From assembly GCF_052857255.1 (NCBI RefSeq), contig NC_135504.1, forward strand, positions 142,626,121 through 142,690,120: a stretch of 64,000 bases of DNA. Direction: 5' to 3'. The position numbers and the translations under genes are program-made. The DNA is from Amblyomma americanum. Lineage: Eukaryota; Arthropoda; Arachnida; Ixodida; Ixodidae. Below, piece by piece: positions 1-10,666 of this stretch (its first letter is position 1; every line of letters starts with the position of its first letter). The notes under the pieces are model-generated. The model saw only the letters and a list, made by a program, of their open reading frames with translations, had not been told where the DNA came from and did no database searches.

Positions 1-605
1 CGCTGGAGAAACTCCTCGCTGGAGCAAATCCGCGTTGGAGAAACTCCGCGCTGGAGAAACTCCGTGTTGGAGAAACTCCGCGCTGGAGAAACTTCGCGTT
101 GGAGAAACTGCGCGTTGGAGAAACTCCGCGTTGGAGAAACTCGGCGTTGGAGAAAGTCCGCGCTTGAAACACACCGCGCTGGAGAAACTCCGCGTTGGAG
201 AAAGTACGCGTCGGAGAAGGTCCGCGTTGGAGAAAGTCCGCGATGGAGAAACTCCGCGCTGGAGAAACTCCACGTTTGAGAAGCTCCGAACTGGAGAAAC
301 TCCGCGATGGAGACACTCCGCGCTGGAGAAACTCCGTGCTGGAGAAACTCCGCGTTGTATAAACTCCGCGCTGGAGAAACTGCGCGATGGAGAAACTCCG
401 CGACGGACAAACTCCGCGATGGAGAAACTCCGCGTTGGAGAAAAGTCCGCTCTGGAGAAACTCTACGCTGGAGAAACTCCTCGCTGGAGCAAATCCGCGT
501 TGGAGAAACTCCGCGCTGGAGAAACTCCGTGTTGGAGAAACTCCGCGCTGGAGAAACTTCGCGTTGGAGAAACTGCGCGTTGGAGAAACTCCGCGTTGGA
601 GAAAC
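1..605. repeat. Left-edge block with 465-bp internal repetition
   Basis: Bases 1 to about 140 recur from 466 to about 605 at an offset of 465 bp, including the run TCGCTGGAGCAAATCC and the TTCGCG/CTGCGCG pair of units. Between them lie the landmark units in usual order: GCTTGAAACACACC near 165-180, TTTGAGAAGCTCC near 275, TATAAA at 358-363, CGACGGACAAAC near 400-412 and a 17-bp unit at 428-444. The window therefore opens in the middle of a higher-order repeat. Beyond about 605 the two stretches diverge. Confidence 0.7.
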
Positions 606-1804
606 TCCGCGTTAGAGAAACTCCGCGCTTGAAACACACCGCGCTGGAGAAACTCCGCGTTGGAGAAAGTCCGCGTCAGAGAAGGTCCGCGTTGGAGAAA
701 GTCCGCGTTGGAGAAACTCCGTGTTGTAGAAACTCCGCTTTGGAGAAACTTCTCGTTGAAGAAACGGCGCGTTGGAGATACTCCGCGTTGGAGAAACTCC
801 GCTCTTGAAACACACCGCGCTGGAGAAACTCCGCGTTGGAGAAAGTCCGCGTTGGAGAAGGTCCGCGTTGGAGGAAGTCCGCGTTGGAGAAAGTCCGCGT
901 TGGAGAAACTTCGCGTTGAAGAAAGTCCGCATTGGAGAAAGTCCGCGCTGTAGAAACTCCGCGTTGTATAAACTCCGCGCTGGAGAAACTCCGTGCTGGA
1001 CAAACTCTGCGCAGGAGAAACTCCGTGTTGGAGAAACTCCGCGCTGGAGAAACTTCGCGTTGGAGAAACTGCGCGTTGGAGAAACTCCGTGCTGGAGAAA
1101 CTCCGCGTTTGAGAAGCTCCGAACTGGAGAAACTCCGCGATGGAGACACTCCGCGCTGGAGAAACTCCGTGCTGGAGAAACTCCGTGTTGGACAAACTCC
1201 GTGTTGGGGAAACTTCGCGTTGGAGAAACTCCGCGTTGGAGAAACTCCGCGCTGAAGAAACTCCGTGCTGCATAAAATCTGCGCTGGAGAAACTCCGGGC
1301 TGGAGAAACTCCGTGCTGGACAAACTCTGCGCAGGAGAAACTCCGTGTTGGAGAAACTCCGCGCTGGAGAAACTTCGCGTTGGAGAAACTGCGCGTTGGA
1401 GAAACTCCGCGTTGGAGAAACTCCGCGTTGGAGAGTGTCCGCGATGGGGAAACTCCGCGCTGGAGAAACTCTGCGTTTGAGAAACTCCGAACTGGGGAAA
1501 CTCCGCGATGGAGACACTACGCGCTGGAGAAACTCCGTGTTGGGGAGACTTCGCGTTGGAGAAACGGCGCGTTGGAGAAGCTCCGCGTTGGAGAAACTCC
1601 GCGCTTGAAACACACCGCGCTGGAGAAACTCCGCGTTGGAGAAAGTCCTCGTTGGAGAATGTCCGCGTTGGAGAAAGTCCGCGTTGGAGAAAGTCCGCGT
1701 TGGAGAAAGTCCGCGCTGGAGAAACTCCGCGTTGGATAAACTCCGCGCTGGAGAAACTCCGCGATGGAGAAACTCAGCGACGGACAAACTCCGCGATGGA
1801 GAAA

Positions 1805-1823
1805 CTCCGCGTTGGTGATGAAA
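1805..1823. repeat. 19-bp variant monomer (GTGATGAAA marker), first of nine
   Basis: The unit reads CTCCGCGTTGGTGATGAAA, three bases longer than the consensus. It is normally followed one or two units later by a 17-bp unit or its neighbours. Further copies start at 3,954, 7,613, 11,115, 15,025, 18,842, 26,359, 34,463 and 38,308. I saw none after 38,326. The marker always sits next to the CGACGGACAAAC-type landmark, so it spread as part of larger blocks and not by repeated mutation. It is useful for telling the older left part of the array from the right part. Confidence 0.85.
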
Positions 1824-3299
1824 GTCCGCGTTGGAGAAAAGTCCGCGCTGGAGAAACTCTACGCTGGAGAAACTCCGGGCTGGAGAAACTCCGCGCTGGA
1901 GAAACTCCGCGCTGGAGAAACTCCGCGCTGGAGAAACTTCGCGTTTGAGAAACTCTGAACTGGAGAAACTCCACGCTGGAGATACTCCGCGGTAGAGAAA
2001 CTCCGCGCTGGAGAAACTCCGTGTTGGAGAAACTCCGTGTTGGAGAAACTCCGCCTTAGAGAAACTTCGCTTTGAAAAAACGGCGCGTTGGAGAAACTCC
2101 GCGTTAGAGAAACTCCGCGCTTGAAACACACCGCGCTGGAGAAACTCCGCGTTGGAGAAAGTCCGCGTCGGAGAAGGTCCGCGTTGGAGAAAGTCCGCGT
2201 TGGAGAAACTCCGTGTTGTAGAAATTCCGCCTTGGAGATACTTCGCGTTGAAGAAACGGCGCGTTGGAGATACTCCGCGTTGGAGAAACTCCGCGCTTGA
2301 AACACACCGCGCTGGAGAAACTCCGCGTTGGAGAAAGTCCGCGTCGGAGAAGGTCCGCTTTGGAGAAAGTCCGCGTTGAAGAAAGTCCACGTTGGAGAAA
2401 GTCCGCGCTGGAGAAACTCCGCGTTGTATAAACTCCGCGCTGGAGAAACTCCGTGTTGGACAAACTCCGCGCTGGAGAAACTCCGTGTTGGAGAAACTCC
2501 GCGCTGGAGAAACTTCGCGTTGGAGAAACTGCGCGTTGGAGAAACTCCGCGTTGGAGAAACTCGGCGTTGGAGAAAGTCCCCGCTTGAAACACACCGCGC
2601 TGGAGAAACTCCGCGTTGGAAAAAGTACGCGTCGGAGAAGGTCCGCGTTGGAGAAAGTCCGCGATGGAGAAACTCCGCGCTGGAGAAACTCCACGTTTGA
2701 GAAGCTCCGAACTGGAGAAACTCCGCGATGGAGACACTCCGCGCTGGAGAAACTCCGCCTTGGAGAAACTTCGCTTTGAAGAAACGGCGCGTTGGAGAAA
2801 CTCCGCGTTAGAGAAACTCCGCGCTTGAAACTCACCGCGCTGGAGAAACTCCGCGTTGGAGAAAGGCCGCGTCAGAGAAGGTCCGCGTTGGAGAAAGTCC
2901 GCGTTGGAGAAACTCCGTGTTGTAGAAACTCCGCTTTGGAGAAACTTCTCGTTGAAGAAACGGCGCGTTGGAGATACTCCGCGTTGGAGAAACTCCGCTC
3001 TTGAAACACACCGCGCTGGAGAAACTCCGCGTTGTAGAAGGTCCGCGTTGGAGGAAGTCCGCGTTGGAGAAAGTCCGCGTTGGAGAAACTTCGCGTTGAA
3101 GAAAGTCCGCATTGGAGAAAGTCCGCGCTGTAGAAACTCCGCGTTGTATAAACTCCGCGCTGGAGAAAATCCGCGATGGAGAAACTCCGCGACGGACGAA
3201 CTCCGCGATGGAGAAACTCCGCGTTGGAGAAAAGTCCGCTCTGGAGAAATTCTACGCTGGAGAAACTCCGCGCTGGAGCAACTCCTCGTTGGAGAAACT

Positions 3300-3815
3300 C
3301 CGCGCTGGAGAAACTCCGTGCTGCATAAAATCTGCGCTGGAGAAACTCCGGGCTGGAGAAACTCCGCGCTGGAGAAACTCCGTGCTGGACAAACTCTGCG
3401 CAGGAGAAACTCCGTGTTGGAGAAACTCCGCCCTGGAGAAACTTCGCGTTGGAGAAACTGCGCGTTGGAGAAACTCCGCGTTGGAGAAAGTCCGCGTTGG
3501 AGAGTGTCCGCGATGGGGAAACTCCGCGCTGGAGAAACTCTGCGTTTGAGAAACTCCGAACTGGGGAAACTCCGCGATGGAGACACTCCGCGCTGGAGAA
3601 ACTCCGTGTTGGGGAGACTTCGCGTTGGAGAAACGGCGCGTTGGAGAAGCTCCGCGTTGGAGAAACTCCGCGCTTGAAACACACCGCGCTGGAGAAACTC
3701 CGCGTTGGAGAAAGTCCGCGTTGGAGAATGTCCGCGTTGGAGAAAGTCCGCGTTGGAGAAAGTCCGCGTTGGAGAAACTCCGCGTTGAAGAAAGTCCGCG
3801 TTGGAGAAAGTCCGC
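3300..3815. repeat. ~0.5-kb block repeated at 6.73-7.25 kb
   Basis: This stretch matches 6,730-7,245 at an offset of about 3,430 bp. Shared runs include the CATAAAATCTGCG unit, CTCTGCGCAGGAG, TTGGAGAGTGTCC, TTTGAGAAACTCCGAACTGGGG and GTGTTGGGGAGACTTCG. The pair is imperfect and belongs to the old mosaic part of the array. No coding or structural RNA signal is present beyond the satellite itself. Confidence 0.65.
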
Positions 3816-4673
3816 GCTGGAGAAACTCCGCGTTGGATAAACTCCGCGCTGGAGAAAGTCCGCGCTGGAGAAACTCCGCGTTGGATAAACTCCGCGCTGG
3901 AGAAACTCCACGATCGAGAAACTCCGCGACGGACAAACTCCGCGATGGAGAAACTCCGCGTTGGTGATGAAAGTCCGCGTTGGAGAAAAGTCCGCGCTGG
4001 AGAAACTCTACGCTGGAGAAACTCCGCGTTGTATAAACTCCGCGCTGGAGAAACTCCGCGATGGAGAAACTCCGCGACGGACAAACTCCGCGATGGAGAA
4101 ACTCCGCGTTGGAGAAAAGTCCGCTCTGGAGAAACTCTACGCTGGAGAAACTCCTCGCTGGAGCAAATCCGCGTTGGAGAAACTCCGCGCTGGAGAAACT
4201 CCGTGCTGCATAAAATCTGCGCTGGGGAAACTCCGCGCTGGAGAAACTCCGTGTTGGACAAACTCCGCGCTGGAGAAACTCCGTGTTGGAGAAACTCCGC
4301 GCTGGAGAAACTTCGCGTTGGAGAAACTGCGCGTTGGAGAAACTCCGCGTTGGAGAAACTCGGCGTTGGAGAAAGTCCGCGCTTGAAACACACCGCGCTG
4401 GAGAAACTCCGCGTTGGAGAAAGTCCGCGTCGGAGAAGGTCCGCGTTGGAGAAAGTCCGCGATGGAGAAACTCCGCGCTGGAGAAACTCCGCGTTTGAGA
4501 AGCTCCGAACTGGAGAAACTCCGCGATGGAGACACTCCGCGCTGGAGAAACTCCGTGCTGGAGAAACTCCGTGTTGGACAAACTTCGCTTTGCAGAAACG
4601 GCGCGTTGGAGAACCTCTGCGTTGGAGAAACTCCGCACTTGAAACACACCGCGCTGGAGAAACTCCGCGTTGG

Positions 4674-5300
4674 AGAAAGTCCGCGTTGGAGAAGGTCCGC
4701 GTTGAGGAAGTCCGCGTTGGAGAAAGTCCGCGTTGGAGAAACTTCGCGTTGAAGAAAATCCGCATTGGAGAAAGTCCGCGCTGGAGAAACTCCGCGTTGT
4801 ATAAACTCCGCGCTGGAGAAACTCCGCGATGGAGAAACTCCGCGACGGACAAACTCCGCGATGGAGAAACTCCGCGTTGGAGAAAAGTCCGCTCTGGAGA
4901 AATTCTACGCTGGAGAAACTCCGCGCTGGAGCAACTCCGCGTTGGAGAAACTCCGCGCTGGAGAAACTCCGAGCTGGACAAACTCTGCGCAGGAGAAACT
5001 CTGTGTTGGAGAAACTCCGCGCTGGAGAAACTTCGCGTTGGAGAAACTGCGCGTTGGAGAAACTCCGCGTTGGAGAAACTCCGCGTTGGAGAAAGTCCGC
5101 GTTGGAGAGTGTCCGCGATGGGGAAACTCCGCGCTGGAGAAACTCCGCGTTTGAGAAACTCCGAACTGGAGAAACTCCGCGATGGAGACACTCCGCGCTG
5201 GAGAAACTCCGTGTTGGGGAGACTTCGCTTTGGAGAAACGGCGCGTTGGAGAAGCTCCGTGTTGGAGAAACTCCGCGCTTGAAACACTCCGCGCTGTAGA
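4674..5300. repeat. ~0.6-kb block, copy 1 (offset 5,366 bp)
   Basis: This block matches 10,040-10,666 at an offset of 5,366 bp. Both copies share a rare 15-bp unit, GTCCGCGTTGAGGAA, near the left end and the sequence CACTCCGCGCTGTAGA at the right end, after which they diverge. Scattered single-base differences show it is an older duplication than those in the right half of the window. Confidence 0.7.
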
Positions 5301-5439
5301 CACTCCGCGTTGGAGAAAGTCCGCGTCGGAGAAGGTCCGCGTTGGAGAAAGTCCGCGTTGGAGAAACTCCGTGTTGTAGAAATTCCGCCTTGGAGAAACT
5401 TCGCGTTGAAGAAACGGCGCGTTGGAGATACTCCGCGTT

Positions 5440-6480
5440 GGAGAAACTCCGCGCTTGAAACACACCGCGCTGGAGAAACTCCGCGTTGGAGAAAGTCCGC
5501 GTCGGAGAAGGTCCGCGTTGGAGAAAGTCCGCGTTGAAGAAAGTCCACGTTGGAGAAAGTCCGCGCTGGAGAAACTCCGCGTTGTATAAACTCCGCGCTG
5601 GAGAAACTCCGCGATGGAGAAACTCCGCGACGGACAAACTCCGCGATGGAGAAACTCCGCGTTGGAGAAAAGTCCGCTCTGGAGAAACTCCACGCTGGAG
5701 AAACTCCTCGCTGGAGCAAATCCGCGTTGGAGAAACTCCGCGCTGGAGAAACTCCGTGCTGCATAAAATCTGCGCTGGAGAAACTCCGGGCTGGAGAAAC
5801 TCCGCGCTGGAGAAACTCCGTGTTGGACAAACTCCGCGCTGGAGAAACTCCGTGTTGGAGAAACTGCGCGTTGGATAAACTCCGCGTTGGAGAAACTCGG
5901 CGTTGGAGAAAGTCCGCGCTTGAAACACACCGCGCTGGAGAAACTCCGCGTTGGAGAAAGTACGCGTCGGAGAAGGTCCGCGTTGGAGAAAGTCCGCGAT
6001 GGAGAAACTCCGCGCTGGAGAAACTCCACGTTTGAGAAGCTCCGAACTGGAGAAACTCCGCGATGGAGACACTCCGCGCTGGAGAAACTCCGTGCTGGAG
6101 AAACTCCGTGTTGGACAAACTCCGTGTTGGGGAAACTTCGCGTTGGAGAAACTCCGCCTTGGAGAAACTTCGCTTTGAAGAAACGGCGCGTTGGAGAAAC
6201 TCCGCGTTAGAGAATCTCCGCGCTTGAAACACACCGCGCTGGAGAAACTCCGCGTTGGAGAAAGTCCGCGTCAGAGAAGGTCCGCGTTGTAGAAAGTCCG
6301 CGTTGGAGAAACTCCGTTTTGTAGCAACTCCGCTTTGGAGAAACTTCTCGTTGAAGAAACGGCGCGTTGGAGATACTCCGCGTTGGAGAAACTCCGCTCT
6401 TGAAACACACCGCGCTGGAGAAACTCCGCGTTGGAGAAAGTCCGCGTTGGAGAAGGTCCGCGTTGGAGAAAGTCCGCGTT
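5440..6480. repeat. ~1-kb block, copy 1 (offset 2,922/2,920 bp)
   Basis: This block matches 8,360-9,400 at an offset of 2,922 bp. The offset drops to 2,920 after a 2-bp loss in the second copy, at its GCTTGAAACACC unit near 9,145-9,156 where other copies have GCTTGAAACACACC. Shared rare units include TTGGATAAACTCCGCG, GTACGCGTCGG and CCGTTTTGTAGCAACTCC. Confidence 0.7.
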
Positions 6481-7254
6481 GGAGAAAGTCCGCGTTGGAG
6501 AAACTCAGCGTTGAAGAAAGTCCGCGTTGGAGAAAGTCCGCGCTGGAGAAACTCCGCGTTGTATAAACTCCGCGCTGGAGAAACTCCGCGATGGAGAAAC
6601 TCCGCGGCGGACAAACTCCGCGATGTAGAAACTCCGCGTTGGAGAAAAGTCCGCTCTGGAGAAACTCTACGCTGGAGAAACTCTGCGCTGGAGCAACTCC
6701 GCGTTGGAGAAACTCCCGCTGGAGAAACTCCGTGCTGCATAAAATCTGCGCTGGAGAAACTCCGGGCTGGAGAAACTCCGCGCTGGAGAAATTCCGTGCT
6801 GGACAAACTCTGCGCAGGAGAAACTCCGTGTTGGAGAAACTCCGCCCTGGAGAAACTTCGCGTTGGAGAAACTGCGCGTTGGAGAAACTCCGCGTTGGAG
6901 AAACTCCGCGTTGGAGAAAGTCCGCGTTGGAGAGTGTCCGCGATGGGGAAACTCCGCGCTGGAGAAACTCTGCGTTTGAGAAACTCCGAACTGGGGAAAC
7001 TCCGCGATGGAGACACTCCGCGCTGGAGAAACTCCGTGTTGGGGAGACTTCGCGTTGGAGAAACGGCGCGTTGGAGAAGCTCCGCGTTGGAGAAACTCCG
7101 CGCTTGAAACACACCGCGCTGGAGAAACTCCGCGTTGGAGAAAGTCCGCGTTGGAGAATGTCCGCGTTGGAGAAAGTCCGCGTTGGAGAAAGTCCGCGTT
7201 GGAGAAACTCCGCGTTGAAGAAAGTCCGCGTTGGAATAAGTCCGCGCTGGAGAA

Positions 7255-7350
7255 ACTCTGAACTGGGGAAACTCCGCGATGGAGACACTCCGCGCTGGAG
7301 AAACTCCGTGTTGGGGAGACCGCGTTGGAGAAACGGCGCGTTGCGCGTTG
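7255..7350. repeat. Rearranged patch inside array
   Basis: The run TTTGAG...GAACTGGGG...GTGTTGGGGAGAC seen at 6,975-7,050 is repeated here about 272 bp later, but with two lesions. GAGACTTCGCG is shortened to GAGACCGCG (TT lost, near 7,320), and seven bases, CGCGTTG, are duplicated (CGCGTTGCGCGTTGG, 7,337-7,351). The net change is +5 bp, so the 16-bp phase is broken here. It looks like a recombination or replication-slippage scar. Confidence 0.75.
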
Positions 7351-7808
7351 GAGAAGCTCCGCGTTGGAGAAAGTCCGCGTTGGAGAATGTCCGCGTTGGA
7401 GAAAGTCCGCGTTGGAGAAAGTCCGCGTTGGAGAAACTCCGCGTTGAAGAAAGTCCGCGTTGGAGAAAGTCCGCGCTGGAGAAACTCCGCGTTGGATAAA
7501 CTCCGCGCTGGAGAAAGTCCGCGCTGGAGAAACTCCGCGTTGGATAAACTCCGCGCTGGAGAAACTCCACGATGGAGAAACTCCGCGACGGACAAACTCC
7601 GCGATGGAGAAACTCCGCGTTGGTGATGAAAGTCCGCGTTGGAGAAAAGTCCGCGCTGGAGAAACTCTACGCTGGAGAAACTCCGGGCTGGAGAAACTCC
7701 GCGCTGGAGAAACTCCGCGCTGGAGAAACTCCGCGTTTGAGAAACTCTGAACTGGAGAAACTCCACGCTTGTGAAACTCCGTGTTGGAGAAACTCCGTGT
7801 TGGAGAAA

Positions 7809-8304
7809 CTCCGCCTTGGAGAAACTTCGCTTTGAAAAACGGCGCGTTGGAGAAACTCCGCGTTAGAGAAACTCCGCGCTTGAAACACACCGCGCTGGAG
7901 AAACTCCGCGTTGGAGAAAGTCCGCGTCGGAGAAGGTCCGCGTTGGAGAAAGTCCGCGTTGAAGAAAGTCCACGTTGGAGAAAGTCCGCGCTGGAGAAAC
8001 TCCGCGTTGTATAAACTCCGCGCTGGAGAAACTCCGCGATGGAGAAACTCCGCGACGGACAAACTCCGCGATGGAGAAACTCCGCGTTGGAGAAAAGTCC
8101 GCTCTGGAGAAACTCTACGCTGGAGAAACTTCTCGCTGGAGCAAATCCGCGTTGGAGAAACTCCGCGCTTGAGAAACTCCGTGCTGCATAAAATCTGCGC
8201 TGGAGAAACTCCGGGCTGGAGAAACTCCGCGCTGGAGAAACTCCGTGTTGGACAAACTCCGCGCTGGAGAAACTCCGTGTTGGAGAAACTGCGCGTTGGA
8301 TAAA
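7809..8304. repeat. 496-bp tandem duplication, copy 1
   Basis: This 496-bp segment is followed directly by a 497-bp second copy. It begins with CTCCGCCTTGGAGAAAC and ends with TTGGATAAA. It carries the landmark series GCTTGAAACACACC, GTCGGAGAAGG, TATAAA, CGACGGACAAAC, 17-bp unit and CATAAAATCTGCG. The A tract after CTTCGCTTTG is five A (7,835-7,839) here and six in copy 2, which accounts for the 1-bp length difference. I noticed no other difference. Confidence 0.92.
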
Positions 8305-8801
8305 CTCCGCCTTGGAGAAACTTCGCTTTGAAAAAACGGCGCGTTGGAGAAACTCCGCGTTAGAGAAACTCCGCGCTTGAAACACACCGCGCTGGAGAAA
8401 CTCCGCGTTGGAGAAAGTCCGCGTCGGAGAAGGTCCGCGTTGGAGAAAGTCCGCGTTGAAGAAAGTCCACGTTGGAGAAAGTCCGCGCTGGAGAAACTCC
8501 GCGTTGTATAAACTCCGCGCTGGAGAAACTCCGCGATGGAGAAACTCCGCGACGGACAAACTCCGCGATGGAGAAACTCCGCGTTGGAGAAAAGTCCGCT
8601 CTGGAGAAACTCTACGCTGGAGAAACTTCTCGCTGGAGCAAATCCGCGTTGGAGAAACTCCGCGCTTGAGAAACTCCGTGCTGCATAAAATCTGCGCTGG
8701 AGAAACTCCGGGCTGGAGAAACTCCGCGCTGGAGAAACTCCGTGTTGGACAAACTCCGCGCTGGAGAAACTCCGTGTTGGAGAAACTGCGCGTTGGATAA
8801 A
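8305..8801. repeat. 497-bp tandem duplication, copy 2
   Basis: Direct repeat of 7,809-8,304, offset 496 bp before and 497 bp after the A tract (8,331-8,336). Near-identity of the two copies marks a recent local duplication in an otherwise diverged part of the array. 497 is 31 x 16 + 1, because each copy includes one 17-bp unit. Confidence 0.92.
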
Positions 8802-9400
8802 CTCCGCGTTGGAGAAACTCGGCGTTGGAGAAAGTCCGCGCTTGAAACACACCGCGCTGGAGAAACTCCGCGTTGGAGAAAGTACGCGTCGGAGAAGGTC
8901 CGCGTTGGAGAAAGTCCGCGATGGAGAAACTCCGCGCTGGAGAAACTCCACGTTTGAGAAGCTCCGAACTGGAGAAACTCCGCGATGGAGACACTCCGCG
9001 CTGGAGAAACTCCGTGCTGGAGAAACTCCGTGTTGGACAAACTCCGTGTTGGGGAAACTTCGCGTTGGAGAAACTCCGCCTTGGAGAAACTTCGCTTTGA
9101 AGAAACGGCGCGTTGGAGAAACTCCGCGTTAGAGAATCTCCGCGCTTGAAACACCGCGCTGGAGAAACTCCGCGTTGGAGAAAGTCCGCGTCAGAGAAGG
9201 TCCGCGTTGGAGAAAGTCCGCGTTGGAGAAACTCCGTTTTGTAGCAACTCCGCTTTGGAGAAACTTCTCGTTGAAGAAACGGCGCGTTGGAGATACTCCG
9301 CGTTGGAGAAACTCCGCTCTTGAAACACACCGCGCTGGAGAAACTCCGCGTTGGAGAAAGTCCGCGTTGGAGAAGGTCCGCGTTGGAGAAAGTCCGAGTT
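8360..9400. repeat. ~1-kb block, copy 2 (offset 2,922/2,920 bp)
   Basis: Partner of 5,440-6,480, with the 2-bp deletion noted there. The left part lies inside the second copy of the 496/497-bp tandem duplication, so that local duplication is probably younger than this block duplication: the 5.4-6.5 kb partner has only one copy of the segment. Confidence 0.65.
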
Positions 9401-10039
9401 GGAGAAAGTCCGCGTTGGAGAAAGTCCGCGCTGGAGAAACTTCGCGTTGTATAAACTCCGCGCTGGAGAAACTCCGCGATGGAGAAACTCCGCGGCGGAC
9501 AAACTCCGCGATGTAGAAACTCCGCGTTGGAGAAAAGTCCGCTCTGGAGAAACTCTACGCTGGAGAAACTGCGCTGGAGCAACTCCGCGTTGGAGAAACT
9601 CCCGCTGGAGAAATTCCGTGCTGCATAAAATCTGCGCTGGAGAAACTCCGGGCTGGAGAAACTCCACGCTGGAGAAACTCCGTGCTGGAGAAACTTCGCG
9701 TTGGAGAAACTGCGCGTTGGAGAAACTCCGCGTTGGAGAAACTCCACGTTGGAGAAAGTCCGCGTTGGAGAAAGTCCGCGTTGGAGAGAGTCCGCGATGG
9801 AGAAACTCCGCGCTGCGAAACTCCGCGTTTGAGAAACTCCGAACTGGGGAAACTCCGCGATGGAGACACTCCGCGCTGGAGAAACTACGCGCTGGAGAAA
9901 GTCCGTTTTGGAGAAACTCCGTGTTGGAGAAACTTCGCGTTGGAGAAACTCCGCCTTGGAGAAACTTCGCTTTGCAGAAACGGCGCGTTGGAGAACCTCC
10001 GCGTTGGAGAAACTCCGCACTTGAAACACACCACGCTGG

Positions 10040-10666
10040 AGAAAGTCCGCGTTGGAGAAGGTCCGCGTTGAGGAAGTCCGCGTTGGAGAAAGTCCGCGTT
10101 GGAGAAACTTCGCGTTGAAGAAAGTCCGCATTGGAGAAAGTCCGCGCTGGAGAAACTCCGCGTTGTATAAACTCCGCGCTGGAGAAACTCCGCGATGGAG
10201 AAACTCCGCGACGGACAAACTCCGCGATGGAGAAACGCCGCGTTGGAGAAAAGTCCGCTCTGGAGAAATTCTACGCTGGAGAAACTCCGCGCTGGAGCAA
10301 CTCCGCGTTGGAGAAACTCCACGCTGGAGAAACTCCGTGCTGGACAAACTCTGCGCAGGAGAAACTCTGTGTTGGAGAAACTCCGCGCTGGAGAAACTTC
10401 GCGTTGGAGAAACTGCGCGTTGGAGAAACTCCGCGTTGGAGAAACTCCGCGTTGGAGAAAGTCCGCGTTGGAGAGTGTCCGCGATGGGGAAACTCCGCGC
10501 TGGAGAAACTCCGCGTTTGAGAAACTCCGAACTGGAGAAACTCCGCGATGGAGACATTCCGCGCTGGAGAAACTCCGTGTTGGGGAGACTTCGCTTTGGA
10601 GAAACGGCGCGTTGGAGAAGCTCCGTGTTGGAGAAACTCCGCGCTTGAAACACTCCGCGCTGTAGA
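10040..10666. repeat. ~0.6-kb block, copy 2 (offset 5,366 bp)
   Basis: Partner of 4,674-5,300, with the same rare 15-bp unit and the same order of landmarks (TATAAA, CGACGGACAAAC, 17-bp unit, CTCTGCGCAGGAG, TTGGAGAGTGTCC). Its right part overlaps the start of the 10.5/14.4-kb duplication. Confidence 0.7.

Noticed and set aside
88..110. CENP-B-box-like motif (TTCG...CGG in CTTCGCGTTGGAGAAACGG-type units)
   Set aside because: The known box needs TTCG, seven bases, then CGGG. Here the spacing is eleven bases and the end is CGGC, so core positions do not fit.
1016..1030. CTGCGCAG palindrome in the GCGCAGGAG unit as a protein-binding operator
   Set aside because: An 8-bp palindrome arises from one or two changes in the consensus, and it travels only with block copies. 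Nothing else supports regulation.
1271..1277. CATAAAA unit as a second TATA-like promoter element
   Set aside because: It is a poor match to a TATA box, varies (CATAATA, CATAACA, CATTAAA) between blocks, and has no associated initiator or gene.
3801..5282. Plus-strand open frames (up to 493 codons) as repeat-rich proteins
   Set aside because: They overlap each other in all frames, show the same LEKLRVGETPRWRNSA cycle, and begin at chance ATG codons made by the GCGATGGAG variant.
1859..7570. Giant minus-strand protein of 1,903 residues with a 16-residue repeat
   Set aside because: The frame is open only because the 16-bp consensus has no stop in any phase. All other frames of the strand read the same peptide, there is no non-repeat N- or C-terminal part, and length asymmetry follows from stop-poor codons.
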